Of a stretch of 64,000 nt of DNA, positions 11,786 to 24,139 are shown piece by piece. Within the stretch, counting starts at the first letter, position 1; each line of letters starts with the position of its first letter. The notes below the pieces were generated by a model. The model ran no database searches. It had not been told where the DNA came from and saw nothing but the letters and a program-made list of their open reading frames with translations. The DNA is taken from assembly GCA_032622095.1 (NCBI GenBank), contig CP136064.1, positions 175,540,247 to 175,604,246 of the forward strand, read 5' to 3'. The position numbers and the translations under genes are program-made. Source of the DNA: Siphonodentalium dalli. Its lineage: Eukaryota; Mollusca; Scaphopoda; Gadilida; Siphonodentaliidae.

Positions 11786-12480
11786 ATTCGCCCTGTCCAC
11801 CACACAATATCAAAATCACAGAAACTAGATACACCACATGTGGCGTAATAAACAATCATGGCCCAATTCATCAATTATATTCGCGGAGCTCCCTTTTGCG
11901 GAGATTGAAAACGGCGATAAGAATTTGCGGAGGTCCCGATATACGTGCCCGATATACGTGCCCGTATATGCATGCCCGGAGGTCCCCTTTAAGTTGTGAA
12001 TAAGATGGAGAATGTTGATTATTGATGAGCGGACCACAGTGAAAACACATATATAAAGAGCGTACATATCTGCTTCAACATTCCTCTTGCAAATAGGTTC
12101 ATATTGGACTTATTTGATTCTGAAATTGGCCCATATATAGTGAGCTTATTTTCATTTTTTTAAATTAGTATTTAATTAAATTTGTTTAAATAAAATTTTG
12201 AAAAACTAACGCCGTTATATAACCTCCACCAGGGTACCCTGAGTCACCACACCAAATTTGATTCAAATCGGACCTGCAGTCTGTGAGAAAAATCCGGACA
12301 GACAGATAGACGGACAGACAGATCCTACTCTTTTACGTTTTTTCCCCCAGACCCCTGGACCGATTTCATCCAAATTCGGTGCGGTGATTCGGGGTATTCT
12401 GGCAAATAAATTGAGCAAGGAGTTCAATCTAAAAACTTTTTTTAGAAAATTTAATTAAAAAAAAAAATTTCAATAAACAT
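11786..12480. repeat. Composite of inverted dispersed repeats
   Basis: 11786-11860 resembles 63100-63215 (shared 'cattcgccctgt' and 'ggcgtaataa'). 11870-11990 is the inverted GCGGAG family. 12085-12336 is the reverse complement of 3570-3830. 12338-12410 is the same block again in forward orientation ('cccagacccctggaccgatt'). The last two therefore stand head to head. Confidence 0.55.
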
Positions 12481-13042
12481 TTTTATTAAGTATCAAAATG
12501 TTTAAACGATCACAGGGGCAGCCTCAAATGTGACCTATGAGTTGACTATTATAGTGTGCTTCTAACGAATCATCACTCTACACTCTAACGTTTGCATATA
12601 TATTATTGCTCATGTGAACCCCGCGTATGCAATTAATTTCATGACATATTTATATACGTATACAAGAGTCTATTGTGTTCTTACACAATATAGTCATGCA
12701 TGGTACGTGACATACATAGCAGGTGTGTGTATAGGGACAGATCACAAGAGCATGCAGTGCGGTTGGGGCCGGGGCTGCCAAACCTTATAAGCCCCACGAC
12801 AGCGATGAATTGCAGGGGGAACGCCGCCCCCACATTTTTCGTCGGGGGAACGCCGTCCACCCATTTATTTTGTCCAGTTCAGACGAAAATGAATTAATGA
12901 AACAAATATTTTATACTCTGCACCCGCCCAAATCGAACTTGGTGATCACATTGTGAGTCATATATACGTAGAATTTTGTATAACGGTGCCAATGAAAGTG
13001 CTTTAACAGTTTAACTAGATCGGCACAATTGATGTCGGCTAT
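12481..13042. other. No gene seen
   Basis: AT-rich sequence with one small GC-rich patch near 12770-12880, in which 'gggggaacgccg' occurs twice about 35 bp apart. No coding domain recognised. Confidence 0.45.
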
Positions 13043-13325
13043 CAGTGGCGGATCCAGAAATTTTGAAGGGGGGGGCGCGCTATATATTGTTGTATATATG
13101 ATGTGTAGCACCATCCTCGCCGCGAGGCGGCGAGTGGGGAGAGCACGAGGGGGGAGTTTAACCCCCTCTCGTATACTACATTCAAAACGCCGCGTTTTCC
13201 TGTGTTCTGGGCCCAGTTTATATTGCTTTATATTAGGCCTATATGGAACGAGTGACAATAGCATTCAGTACAATTACGGTATACTATGGAGGGTTAGTGA
13301 TGGAAGATCAAAGCTTCACTGAACA

Positions 13326-13652
13326 GTGAACTTATTTTCTGAAGATCTTGCGCCTTTGCTGAAATGCGTCCAGGTCATTCCAATATCGTCAGCTGAATGT
13401 GAGAGAGGATTCAGCCAAATGAACTTGACATGTACTATTTTGAGGAATCGCCTGCTCGTTGAGAATGTTTCTGGGTTAATGTTCCTGAAGTTGAATGGGC
13501 CACCGATCGAAAATTGGAGTCCAGAAAAATACGCAACAACATGGTTGAGGAAACATCACTCTGCTGATGACACTCGCGTGAATTATAAGAAGGGAAAAGC
13601 TGATACCGATGATGAAACTATCAAGAAGCGTCCGTTCTGGAAGTTAATGTGA
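13326..13652 (+). pseudogene. hAT transposase C-terminal dimerisation domain, fragment
   Basis: The open frame is about 108 residues. It contains 'PISSAECERGFSQMN' and 'LRNRLLVENVSGLMFLKLNG', the hallmark of the hAT C-terminal dimerisation region (often annotated in KIAA1586-like or zinc-finger transposase-derived proteins). In the full protein this domain completes the RNase H-like fold and supplies the last acidic residue. The frame opens after a stop at 13320-13322, next to an AG that could be a splice acceptor; it begins with GTG and not ATG. The DDE core and BED finger are absent, so it is a remnant or a last exon. The stop at 13649-13652 sits inside the target duplication of the next element. 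Confidence 0.75.
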
Positions 13653-13656
13653 CTAA

Positions 13657-15268
13657 ACTGGTAGGCCCGTTCCAAACGACGGATTTTTGTCGACTCGAAT
13701 CTAATACCAGACCCACAATTGTATTAAATGCGTCAAAAATGCGACGTTTGAAACAATTAGATCCGTGTCAGACGCATCACAGACGAATCTCCGTCCAATT
13801 TAGACGAATCTTCGTCGGTGATGCGTCTGAAATCCGTCTTGGTTTCAAACGACGGATTTTTGACGACTCGAATCTAATACATGTGACGAGAAGAGCCGAA
13901 AGTTGCCGAAGAACGAATGCAAATGATACGATAATGATATGATAATGGTATAATAATGAGGGGGGGCTCCCCTTATCTGAGGAAATACCCACACGACGTC
14001 ATTTGTCGCACGCTCTCTTTGTCACACAGAAAGATATATCTATAAGCATTGCTTAGGTAACATTGTGCAAATTGTAATTATTTTGGTAGTTTGATTCCTC
14101 AACGAACATGGCATGTCACTGACTCACATCTTATAATGGATATAGTATCAATGATTTATAATAATCCATATATACCGATATAAGGGGTAGGGGTTGTAGC
14201 AACCGATTTATAATAATTCATATAGACCGATATTCCTTATTGTAAGGAATAGGGGTGGTAGTCTCTGATGTATAATAATTAATATTTACCGGTATTACTT
14301 ATTATAAGGGGCAGAGGTGGTACTACTGATGTATAACCATTCATATATACCGATATTACTTATTATGAGGGGTAAAGGGGTGGTAACCTCTTATTTATAA
14401 TAATTCATATATTCAGGTATTACTTGTTATAAGGGGCAGAGTGGTAGCCTATGATTTATAATAATTTACATATACCGGTATTCCTTATTATATAAGGGGT
14501 AGGGGTGGTAGCCTCAGATTTATAATAATTCATATAAACCGGTATTACTTATTATGAGGGGTAGGGATGGTAGCCTATGATTTATAATAATTTATAGATA
14601 CCGGTATTCCTTATTATAAAGGATATATAGGTGGTAGCCTATGATTTATAATACATAATTAATATATTCCGGTATTCCTCATTATAAGGGGTAGGGTGGT
14701 ACCACTGATCTTATTTATAATAATTCATATATACCGGCATTACTTATTATGAGGGGTATAGGGGTGGTAACCTCTTATTTATAATAATTCATATATTCCG
14801 GGTTTCCTTATTATAAGGGTAGGGGTGGTAGTCTCTGATTTATAATAATTCTTGTATACCTGTATTTACATGCATGGTATACACATATATGGCAATTGGT
14901 TGCACGATCTAACATTTATTTGTAGCGCCTATTATATTATATTATATAACTATATGTACTATATACATCCTCATAAACATATGCACATATATTCGCGCTG
15001 CAATCGCGCATATATTTATACATAATTTATACTGTATTTTAGTATATATATGTACAATATACCGGTATATATAGGCCTCTATATCTACGCGTGACCATTT
15101 TGTGAAGGTAACATGGAGTGCACCTTTAAATAAATCGACCGATGTATTAGATTCGACGCGACAAAGATGCGTCCGTCTGAAACAAAATTGACCGCAGACG
15201 CACCACCGACGGATTTAATACAATTAGATTCGAGTCGACACAAATCCGTCGTTTGGAACGGGTCTTAC
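13657..15268. mobile_element. Foldback element with long inverted ends and a 62-bp minisatellite
   Basis: The left end reads 'GGTAGGCCCGTTCC' then 'AAACGACGGATTTTTGTCGA'. The right end is its complement, finishing 'GGAACGGGTCTTAC'. A 9-bp repeat, TGTGACTAA, flanks both sides (13648-13656 and 15269-15277), apart from four extra bases at the left. A 9-bp duplication would suit a Mutator-like element and an 8-bp reading would suit hAT. The arms contain further inverted copies of the same motif (13845, 15135-15200). No transposase. A half copy lies at 25441-26470 in opposite orientation. Confidence 0.7.
14135..14860 (+). repeat. 62-bp minisatellite, about 12 units
   Basis: The unit is 'tttataataattcatatata' + 'ccggtattacttattataag' + 'gggtaggggtggtagcctct' + 'ga'. 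Units vary by point changes and small indels. The same array, inverted and truncated, lies at 25855-26470. Confidence 0.85.
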
Positions 15269-15740
15269 TGTGACTAATGTAGTCTCTCAATTATCAAACA
15301 TTTGCTTCTACGGTAAATTAAATTTAAATTGCTCTTGTTAATACCTAATGTTAATTTTCATAAGATTTCTTGAGTTGGTTTGCAATTAGAATGGGTCGTC
15401 CTCTGATCGATTACACAATGTGGACGTATTCATTTTATTGTGTTTGCAGTTGGCAAGACAAGAATACATCGACATTCTTTGCTTGATCATAGAATGGTCT
15501 ATTATAATTCAAAGTCAACTATAGACATTTTGCGGTACCATGAAAGTTCTACTTACAATGTCACAATGTTCTGAAAAGTAACCAGAGGGCCTCGTTTGTA
15601 CTCAAAATTTCACAATTTTCCCGGGGGAGGTCCTCCGGGACACCCCCCCCCCCCCCCCACCGCCCCACCGCGTCGGTCATCGCTTCGCGATGAATGGACC
15701 GTCAGCCACCTCTTTATTTGGCAATTCATCACTGCCCCCT

Positions 15741-17290
15741 GCATGTACGTGGGTCGCGGATTCAAATTTTAAATTGACATGTCTATCCATGTAGTTAATC
15801 CACATACTAAATGTGAAAGCTATCGGATAACTAAAACTTAAGTTTTCCATACAGTAATAAAATAATTACCACATTCCAAGTCGAAGAGGGGCATAACTCC
15901 GCCAAATTCGAACATGATCGGGACTTATATCATACCAAGCATGAAATTCTGTCAAATATTATTCAAGTCATCACCCGGACGACAAACGTTTTGAAAAAAA
16001 TGCGGAGGTAAATGTAAGACGGGCGGGAAAGGATCATTTCTGTATATTTTTCGGGGAACAATTATTCATTTGTTTTCAAAAGTAGTTCTTGCAGGAATTG
16101 TAATTTTAAAAAAATTCTCAAAGAAATAAATTAAATGATAAAGAAAATTGATAAATTACTGTCCCCATTTCCTATTTAGATGCCATAACTGTCTAATGAA
16201 ATATAGTTGCGTTATAGTTTCTGGAAAACCGCTTCAAGTATATATAGATGTTACGACTGTAGATTCACACATAAATCCCTATTCCAAACTGGTTATAATC
16301 CCCCTTTAAATGTAACCGATACCATGCAGCGTGCGTTAGCTATGTCTATAGTAGCAACATGTAGATATAGATGTTTGTTGTGAAGATTTAAACTCACCAA
16401 GTTGAAGCCAGTTAATGATAGCCATATTCCAATCTTTCGGATAGAATCGTTGATCCAAGGTGACAACTGATGAACTTATTCCAAAATGTCAGTTATAAAT
16501 ACTGGGTCCCATATAGTCAACCACTAACTCTTCCTCGATAACCGGTGCCATCAAACAATTAATCAGTTTGTGCTAATGGAGGTGTGCACTCAGATCTATC
16601 GGATACGGTATATTACTCAAGGATAAACATTCAACGCCGTTAATCAATTGATTTTAATCACCGAGACGTAAGGCAATGTCCCTACAGTACAGTCGCTAAT
16701 GAGACCGTGTATGCATGGGTGTCCACCCGGTTAACTAAGCAATGCGTGGGCCCTTTCTTCCACTCATTCGGAGCGGCCAAATCCAAAAAGGGGCCTTAGC
16801 TTTAGAGATACCCATACCCACGGTATAACAAAATGAAATCAACATCTATATCATTTACGAAATTATTCTCGGCCTTGTCGGAATTGGTGGCAGCTATGCA
16901 TGGTATAAGTGTATACGACTATTAGATTATATATATATTATTATCTATTTTCAACGGTTGACCCTGGTTGACTAGCAATTCACAATTATTTAACATGTCA
17001 TTCAAACTCCAACTTTGGTCAACGTTTTCAATAGTTGGAAATTCCATGCTTTACACAACAATAGTTGAAAATGTTACACCATATCTTAGATTAAACTTGT
17101 TTGATTATCCAAGAAGTAAGTAGTGGACTTTTTTTTAGACCACGTAGCATATTTATCTACCTTTTATTTTGGTCTGAAATGGCCCAAAGGCGGGGGTGCA
17201 AATGTGATTTCACGAACATATGAGTGTTTGGTCTTGTTGAAGGGGGTGGGTCAGTTGGAAATTTCAAGGTGGGCACCCCCTAACGGATGA
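15741..17290. other. No gene seen
   Basis: AT-rich DNA with only short frames. A (TA)n-rich patch lies near 16930. No repeat partner in the window was recognised. Confidence 0.45.
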
Positions 17291-17434
17291 GCCTCTATCG
17301 CCACGTCTCAATGTCTGCATAAAATATATCGCTGGATGTAGCCCAACATGATATATATTTTCGGGAAATAGTCGAGCATTTCCTACCTGAAATTTGTAAC
17401 CTTATTGTCATATCCATAGCAATGTTGAAACAAT

Positions 17435-18010
17435 AGGCGAAAACTGAAGCCTCCCTCAATGTCATAATATAGCCATCGCTGGAATTGGAGCAAAGAATGA
17501 TAAAATAATGTCCAGTATTTAGTCTTATGTAATATAAAAAGCACATAACAAATGTCAAATGCAATTTCCATCCATATTCAACGTAAGGAAGGATATCAAA
17601 ATCCAAGATGACGTCCAATATGGTGGCCAACTTTATTTTAAACTCTCACTGAAGGGACATACGAAAAATCCAGAAAAAGAACATCGCAGTGGAATGATTA
17701 CACGAAAGAACATTTCACACCAAAGAGTTTCATCATTAACCCATCTTAACAATTGGTGAAATAATAAGAACAAACTTAATCCTCCCCAATGTCATAAACT
17801 TCGAAGTAAAGCCATCGCCGGGACTTGGAACCAATAACGATAAGCATAATGAGCACTATCTGGTGTTAGTTAAAGTATAACGCACATGAAGTGACACATG
17901 TGCGTATTCCACCCATATTTACTTTTAGGAGAGAATCACGTCCAAGGTGGCGTCCAATATGCCGACCAATTTTAATATTAAAATTAAGTGGACGGACAAA
18001 TTAAAGACCT
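17435..18010 (+). repeat. Diverged direct duplication, about 330 bp apart
   Basis: About 17440-17700 and 17775-18010 share, in order, 'cctcccc/tcaatgtcataa', 'agccatcgc.gg', 'ccacccatatt', 'gacgtccaatatg' and 'ccaactttatttta'-like sequence. Open frames cross the first copy on both strands, but they are not conserved in the second. Confidence 0.55.
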
Positions 18011-18273
18011 AGAAAGGGAACGTAATATTTCTACGTCTGTTGTAATATTTCGCATGCCAATAAATGTTGCATACCAATACTGTCAACACGCTCTATTATT
18101 ACTATTATAATACGCCATATTTTAGAGGGCGTTCTTTAGTAAATTAACTATATTTTACCCACACGATAAGATGCCATAATTTTGAGGGCAATTGACCGGA
18201 AGCGGGCGACGAGCGTTAATGAAGCTTTGTTTTCATTAAAGCCCGGCGCCATGACGGGTGGTAATAATAGTAA

Positions 18274-18410
18274 TAAACATGATTTTGTCGGGCGTCGTGG
18301 TTTATTAACGGCCCGCCAGGAATGCCGTTAATATGCCCTCGGGCTGTTAATCATTCCTGTCGATCGGACCGTTAATAAACCATAACGACCAAAAAAATCA
18401 TGTTATTGGT
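18274..18410. mobile_element. Hairpin MITE
   Basis: 'catgattttgtcgggcgtcg' followed by 'tggtttattaacgg' on the left is mirrored by 'ccgttaataaaccataacga' and 'ccaaaaaaatcatg' on the right. The loop holds a second, imperfect inverted pair (caggaatg / cattcctg). Unusually GC-rich for its surroundings. No coding content. Confidence 0.7.
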
Positions 18411-20144
18411 ATACTGATACATATAGGAGACAGTGCGATAATCTCCACCGAAACATGTACGTTGTTGGTGCATTTATAATTCCTCGTTCGATTTTATTCA
18501 TAAGCACGACAACTCACAACAAGCCAGCATTTCACCGGAAATCGATGCTTTGTCTGTGATTCGTTTGCGTCAGGTGGCATTTGAATTAGAAACAGATGAT
18601 AGATGATGGCACACTGTAAGATAGTAGCAAACATAAACCAAATTGAAAGAGTGACAGGCATGCTGCAATTCGCAATAAACACTAGCCATCAGTCTTGAAC
18701 TATAGATAATGTAGTGTTTAGAGTTTGGTTTATGGCACCTGGACCATATCACGACGTTGTTTGTTGAGAAAATACAGCGCGAGATCAATTTACTTGCCCA
18801 CATCACAGAAACCACATATCCCAAAACTTGCCCAAATATTCGAATATTATTTTCACTCAAGATCACACATCAGTGCCGATCGGGATTATGTGCTCCAAAT
18901 TCTGATGGACTGTACAAGTTCCAAACACACACACACACAAAACAATTATTGGACGAGCCCGTTCTATATTACATATATCCGTTTCCCTAATGGTGGTTCA
19001 TCGGCATACCAATAATCGTTCAAATCCGTCAACCGATTACTAAGATGTAGAGGTTCAACCTTCGGACGGCCGGACGGTGAGCATGGTGAGGCGGGCGGAC
19101 GGAACCAATTTCTATATCCCCTTCGTTTGCATTGGCGGGGGATACTGAACTACATGTAGATGCAATTATAGTATAGAATATAATGTATGGGTGTTGATGG
19201 GTGCAAGTATTCCTGGTAAAACCTGCAACGTTACCAAATTCAATATTGAATCAGATAAAATCACATTATCCATGTGGAAAACACACCGCGTAAACAAAAC
19301 TCCTCTCATGCTGGAGATCTGCCTCCTCAACGCGATGGATGTTTGTCTCTCAGTATAGCTTTATATTTAGTTCACACTCAAGTTTTCTAAAACTGTTTTC
19401 AAAATTGTCTTTCCACATAACTTTGCTTCACGCGCATTGATGAGGCGGGTCTGTTACAAGAGAATGGTTTTATTTTGCGCAATGTGATGCTTGCTTGACA
19501 TGATATATGTATGTGTCAATTGAAAATAGCCGGAGTATACATTCATTTAATGTGCGAGAAAGAAGAAATGGTCTGAGATTTAAAAGTTAAAAACATACAT
19601 ATGCTTCGACAAATAAGTTTCACATTAATACGATAATGTCAATAGCAAAGAAAAAATGCTTTCGGTCAATTAATTGTAAAATATTTACTCTTAGTTCACT
19701 TACCGCCATTATATATTAGCCAAGACATAAGCATAGCATAGAAATATGATTGCCCCTTTTCATTATAAACAAAATGTTTTTGGTACTAATTGATTTTGTT
19801 CATTTGGCTAATGCGTGGCTGAGAAGAATAATAGTTCGAAGAACAATAAGACTCTCCGCTCTTCGATTGTGAATATACTTCAATGAGTGTGAGATATATA
19901 TGTATATATTTAATAGGCTAATGGTCACTTTATAATTTGTTCAGAAGATTGAGTTGAGTCGATGCATACGTGAGCTACTTGTATGTAGAATATAATTATA
20001 GGGAAGACTTATTATACAATGATGGCATTGAAAGACCTTAGTGCTACTTCGGGAAGAAAAAAGTGTGGTATTTATCTCCATGCATGCAACGGTTATTTCA
20101 TAGCGTTATAGATGCTTCTAACCTACCCATAAACTATTGGCATG
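18411..20144. other. No gene seen
   Basis: Short frames on both strands near 18500-19000 overlap each other and show no recognisable domain. An (AC)n run lies near 18926. Nothing further can be supported. Confidence 0.4.
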
Positions 20145-20439
20145 ACCTGGTGTATCACCACAGGAGCCTGGAATTTGGTCAAAAACCCTCTTTTATTGGC
20201 GGAACCAGCACCTGGGACCGCAGGTCATGGTATGAACGAAATAGAAAATTGTTGCCACCCATTTTGAACTCAACTGTATTCCTACAAAAAAAAAAATTTC
20301 ACAAAAACTGTTGGTACCTCTTACACCCTAGATGCCAATCTACAACATTCCATAGGTATATTTTTCCAGTTCTTCGAAAATCTCACTGTATTTCGGTAAT
20401 TTATTTTAAATTCACCAACGAAGACAAATGTGCAGCATC
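20145..20439 (+). repeat. Dispersed sequence interrupted by the giant foldback element
   Basis: Reverse complement of 43854-44150. Both share 'ccacaggagcctggaatttg', 'ggaaccagcacc.gggaccg', 'tagatgccaatctacaacat' and 'accaacgaagacaaatgtgc'. At 20439 the match stops where the giant element begins, and it resumes at 34329 for about 20 bp ('gcatctccatcacccgatga'). The open frame running across this junction (20063-20497) is therefore chimeric. Confidence 0.8.
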
Positions 20440-20449
20440 TGTTACGCCG

Positions 20450-20668
20450 AGTTATGTAGTAACTGACGAGTTTTGTGGTAGCTCACGAGTTATGTAGTAA
20501 CAATCGACGAGTTTTGTGGTAGCTCACGAGTTTTGTAGTAAAATCGACGAGTTATGTAGTAATTTCAGGTTACGAGTTTTGTAGTAAAATATCGACGAGT
20601 TTTGTAGTAAAAAACAAGCTAACGAGTTTTGTAGTAATACTCGTCGAGTTTTGTAGTAACAATATTTA
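20450..20668 (+). repeat. Left-arm minisatellite, 20-30-bp units
   Basis: Units of the form 'cgacgagttttgtagtaa' are joined by short variable linkers. The whole block is mirrored at 34100-34318, including the linkers, so the arms were copied as a unit. Confidence 0.85.
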
Positions 20669-20756
20669 GTCAGTTTCAAAGGCGGGTTTGGACTTAATAA
20701 AATCGTATATAGTAAATGCAATGTTTTTTGTGTAATTGTTTGTGTGGTGGACGCTA

Positions 20757-23155
20757 ATGACACTGTAGCTCAACTTGATATTGATCCCTCGTCACTGCGG
20801 CGCCGTTTCTCGCAGATCTGAGCGAGCTAAACTTCGTACCTAGAAGTACTATGGCCATGCTATTAACTTGAACCTGGCCCCCATTACGTCAAACGTCGCG
20901 TCCTGACGTGACATTGTTAGTGGGGGGGATAATTACAGGAAAACATAAAAATCGTTCACTTTGTGATAGAAGCGCCAAACTTTCAGAATTGGTTAAGTGG
21001 TTGGTGAGTATTACTAAACTGGCTGGTTCCAGATTTTGGAGGTCACCTTGACCTTCAATTTGACCTTGACCTTTTTGAAAATCTCAGTTTTTGGGTTGGG
21101 TGGTTTATGCCATCATTTTCTTGTGAAAATCGCATCTTCTCACAGTTTACTCAGTACAATTATAGTTGGGAGGTGACCACGGTTCATTTGGGCCAAAACA
21201 TATGTAAATTTTCATAAGATGGCCGCCAATATGGCCGCCGGAAGTTGAAAATATGACATTTTTTCACAAATATCTTCTAGTTCAATTCATGCTGTTTGGA
21301 ACTGGTTGAGAAATGCAACTTTATTTTGTGTTTTGTATATTAACTGATCATTGGAGCAATTAAATATGCAATTATTGGGGTCCTAACCCCTTCCAATCCC
21401 TCAAATATTCGATTTTACAGAACGCGGTACAAAATTAAAAAAAAAATCACAATTGGGGTTCTAGTCATATTTCAACTAGAAATGAAAAGAACATTGTAAT
21501 GCAAGTGAGGCATATCATTATGTAGCTCAATCTGATGGTGGTCAATCGTCATTCATCCGCTGTTTATCGGCAGATCGGGACGAAACTTGATATATATACG
21601 TATTGTGGCCATGTTATTTATGTGCACCTGGTCCCGATTACCTCAGTCGCGTTCTGACAATAATGACGTTGTAGCTCAACTTGATATTGGTCCCTCGTCA
21701 CTGCTGTGCCGTTTTTCGGCAGATATGAGCGAAACTTCGTACCTAGAAGTACTATGGCCATATTATTAACTTGGTCCTAGTCCCCATTACATCAGATGTC
21801 GCATTCTGACGTTAATGACGTTATAGCTCAACTCGATGATGGTCCCTCGTCACTCCTCCGCAGTTTATCGGCAGATCAGTTGGAAAATTGGTACATAGAC
21901 GTATTGTGGCCATGTTATTTATGTGGACCTGGTCCCAATTACCCCAGACGTCGCGTTCTGACGTTAATGACGTTGTAGCTCAACTTGATATTGGTCCCTC
22001 GTCACTGCTGTGCCGTTTTTCGGCAGATATGAGCAAAACTTCGTACCTAGAAGTACTATGGCCATGCTATTAACTTGAACCTGGCCCCCATTACGTCAAA
22101 CGTCGCGTCCTGACGTTAATGACATTGTAGCTCAATCTGATGATGGTCCATCGTCATTCATCCGCTGTTTATCGGAAGATCGGGACGAAACTTGGTACAT
22201 AGACGTATTGTGGCCATGTTATTGATGTGGTCCAGGTCCCGATTACGTTAGCCGTCGCGTCCTGGCGGCAATAACGTTGTAGCTCAACCTGATGGTGATC
22301 CATCGTCACTCATCCGCTGTTTCTCGGCAGATCGAGGCGAAACTTCTCCCCTAGAGTACTATGGCCATGTTATTAACTTGGACCTGGACCCCATTACACC
22401 AGACGTCGGGTTCTGACGTTAATGACGTTGTAGCTCAACTCGATGATGGTCCCTCGTCACTCCTCTGCAGTTTATCGACAGATCAGTTCGAAACTTGGTA
22501 CATAGACGTATTGTGGCCATGTTATTTATGTGGACCTGGTCCCGATTACCTCAGACGTCGCGTTCCGACGTTAATGACGTTGTAGCCCAACTTGATATTG
22601 GTCCCTCGTCACTGTTGTACCGTTCTTCGGCAGATATGAGCGAATCTTCGTACCTAGAAGTACTATGGCCATGTTATTAACTTGGATCTAGTCCCCATTA
22701 CGTCAGATGTCGCGTTCTGACGTTAATGACGTTGTAGCTCAACTCGATGATGGTCACTCGTCACTCCTCCGCAGTTTATCGACAGATCAGTTCGAATCTT
22801 GGTACATATACGTATTGTGGCTATGTTATTTATGTTGACCTGGTCCCGATTACCTCAGCCGTCGCGTTCTGGCGTTAATGACGTTGTAGCTCAACTTGAT
22901 ATTGGTCCCTCGTCACTGTTGTACCGTTTTTCGGCAGATATGAACGTATTGTGGCCACGTTATTTATGTACACCTGGTCCCCATTACGTCAAAACGTCGC
23001 GTCCTGACGTTAATGGCGTTGTAGCTCAGTCCGTTTCTCGACATATCGGGGCGAAACTTCGGACCTAGAGGAATTATGACTATGTTATTAACTTAGACCT
23101 GGTCGCGATTACCTCGGACGTCGCGTTGTGAAGTAATGACGTTGTAACTCAACTT
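20757..23155 (+). repeat. 152-bp satellite array, left arm
   Basis: Monomers start 'gacgttaatgacgttgtagc' and recur about every 151-152 bp (for example 21808, 21960, 22112, 22568, 22720). Two types alternate, one with 'gatattggtccctcgtcact' and 'cctagaagtactatggccat', the other with 'gatgatggtccctcgtcact' and 'acatagacgtattgtggcca', giving a dimer of about 303 bp. About 12 monomers are present, the first separated from the rest by the 0.6-kb insert. Open frames of about 60 residues repeat every dimer and are by-products. Confidence 0.85.
20918..21497. mobile_element. 0.58-kb insertion inside the left satellite
   Basis: The right arm is continuous where the left arm is broken. The inserted segment is flanked by ACATTGT at 20911-20917 and 21491-21497. 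It contains 'accttgaccttcaatttgac' and a 'gatggccgccaatatggccg' patch. It has no obvious terminal inverted repeats. About 30 bp on its right also have no counterpart, so the exact edge is uncertain. Confidence 0.55.
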
Positions 23156-23162
23156 GACGTTG

Positions 23163-23855
23163 ACTTGACGAATTTTGTGGTTAAATTGACGAGTTTTGTA
23201 ATAAAAATCGACGAGTTTTGTAGTAACATCAACGAGTTTTGTAGTAACAATTGACGAGTTTTGTAGTAACATCGACGAGTTTTGTAGTAAAATCGACGAC
23301 ATTTGTGGTAAAAATGACGAGTTTTGTGGTGACAATTGACGAGTTTTGTAGTAAAATCGACGTGATTTGTTGTAAAATTGACGAGTTTTGTAGCAAAATC
23401 GACGAGTTTTGTAGTAACAATTGACGAGTTTTATAGTAACAATTGACGAGTTTCGTAGTAACAATTGACGAGTTTTGTGGTAAAATTGAAGAGTTCTATA
23501 GTAACAATCGACGAGTTTTGTAGTAACAATTGACGAGTTTTGTAGTAACATCGACGAATTTTGTAGTAACAATTGACGAGTTTTGTGGTAAAATTGACGA
23601 GCTTTGTAGTAACAATTGACGAGTTTTGTAGCAACATAGACGAGTTTTGTAGTAAAATCGACGAGATTTGTGGTAAAATTGACGAGTTTTGTAGTAACAA
23701 TTGACGAGTTTTGTGGTAAAATTGACAATTTTTGTAGTAACAATCGACGAGTTTTTTTAGTAACATCGACGAGTTTTGTAGTAAAATCGACGAGATTTGT
23801 GGTAAAATTGACGAGTTTTGTGGTGAAAATTGACGAGTTTTGTAGTAAAATTGTT
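23163..23855 (+). repeat. 20-22-bp minisatellite, about 32 units
   Basis: Near-uniform units 'acgagttttgtagtaacaat' or 'acgagttttgtagtaaaatc' with 'tg'/'cg' joints. The same unit appears in the arm ends. This inner array has no mirror in the right half of the giant element, so it expanded in one arm only or was lost from the other. Long minus-strand frames through it are low-complexity read-through. Confidence 0.85.
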
Positions 23856-24139
23856 ATGGGCGATCGCCATGGCGTATTCATTTTTTTGACAAAGTTGGTT
23901 ACCCCTTCTAATAATCTGAAATATCCACTTTTGTAAGAAAAACCATAAGCTCCCACTTTTCAAAACAATATTCGTCCACCTTTGAAAGAACCCGGATTAT
24001 TACAAAAAAACTGGCTTTTTATTACAAAAGTTGTGAGCTAGTAATGAAGTGTTTGCGAAAGTGTTAAGAGCCCACTTGTGAAGAAACAAGTTTCTCCTTC
24101 TACATAAACCCCTCGTGCCGATTATTCACCGTTAAGGCA

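Larger units (their letters stand above)
13043..15740 (+). mobile_element. hAT transposon remnant, split by a foldback element
   Basis: The left end is CAGTGGCGGATCCAG at 13043-13057, a terminal repeat commonly seen in animal hAT elements. The transposase C-terminus follows (13326-13652). After the inserted foldback element (to 15268), the sequence resumes and runs to a GC-rich stretch at 15610-15700 with a long C run. No matching right terminal repeat was found, so the true right end is uncertain. Confidence 0.5.

Noticed and set aside
20063-20497. A 144-residue plus-strand frame
   Set aside because: It crosses the junction between a dispersed repeat and the end of the giant element, so it is chimeric.
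21587-23068. Several 60-90-residue frames with a shared 'DVNDVVAQLD.GPSSLL' sequence (also inverted at 32671-33663)
   Set aside because: They recur with the satellite dimer and stop at the same place in each. Both arms show them on opposite strands, as expected of satellite by-products.
20450-23855. CRISPR-like arrays of short repeats
   Set aside because: Units are tandem with no unique spacers, no cas genes are present, and the context is animal.
23093-23956. A 287-residue minus-strand open frame
   Set aside because: It is a read-through of the 20-22-bp minisatellite. The 'LLQNSS' and 'TTKLV' words simply repeat the DNA unit in shifting frames.
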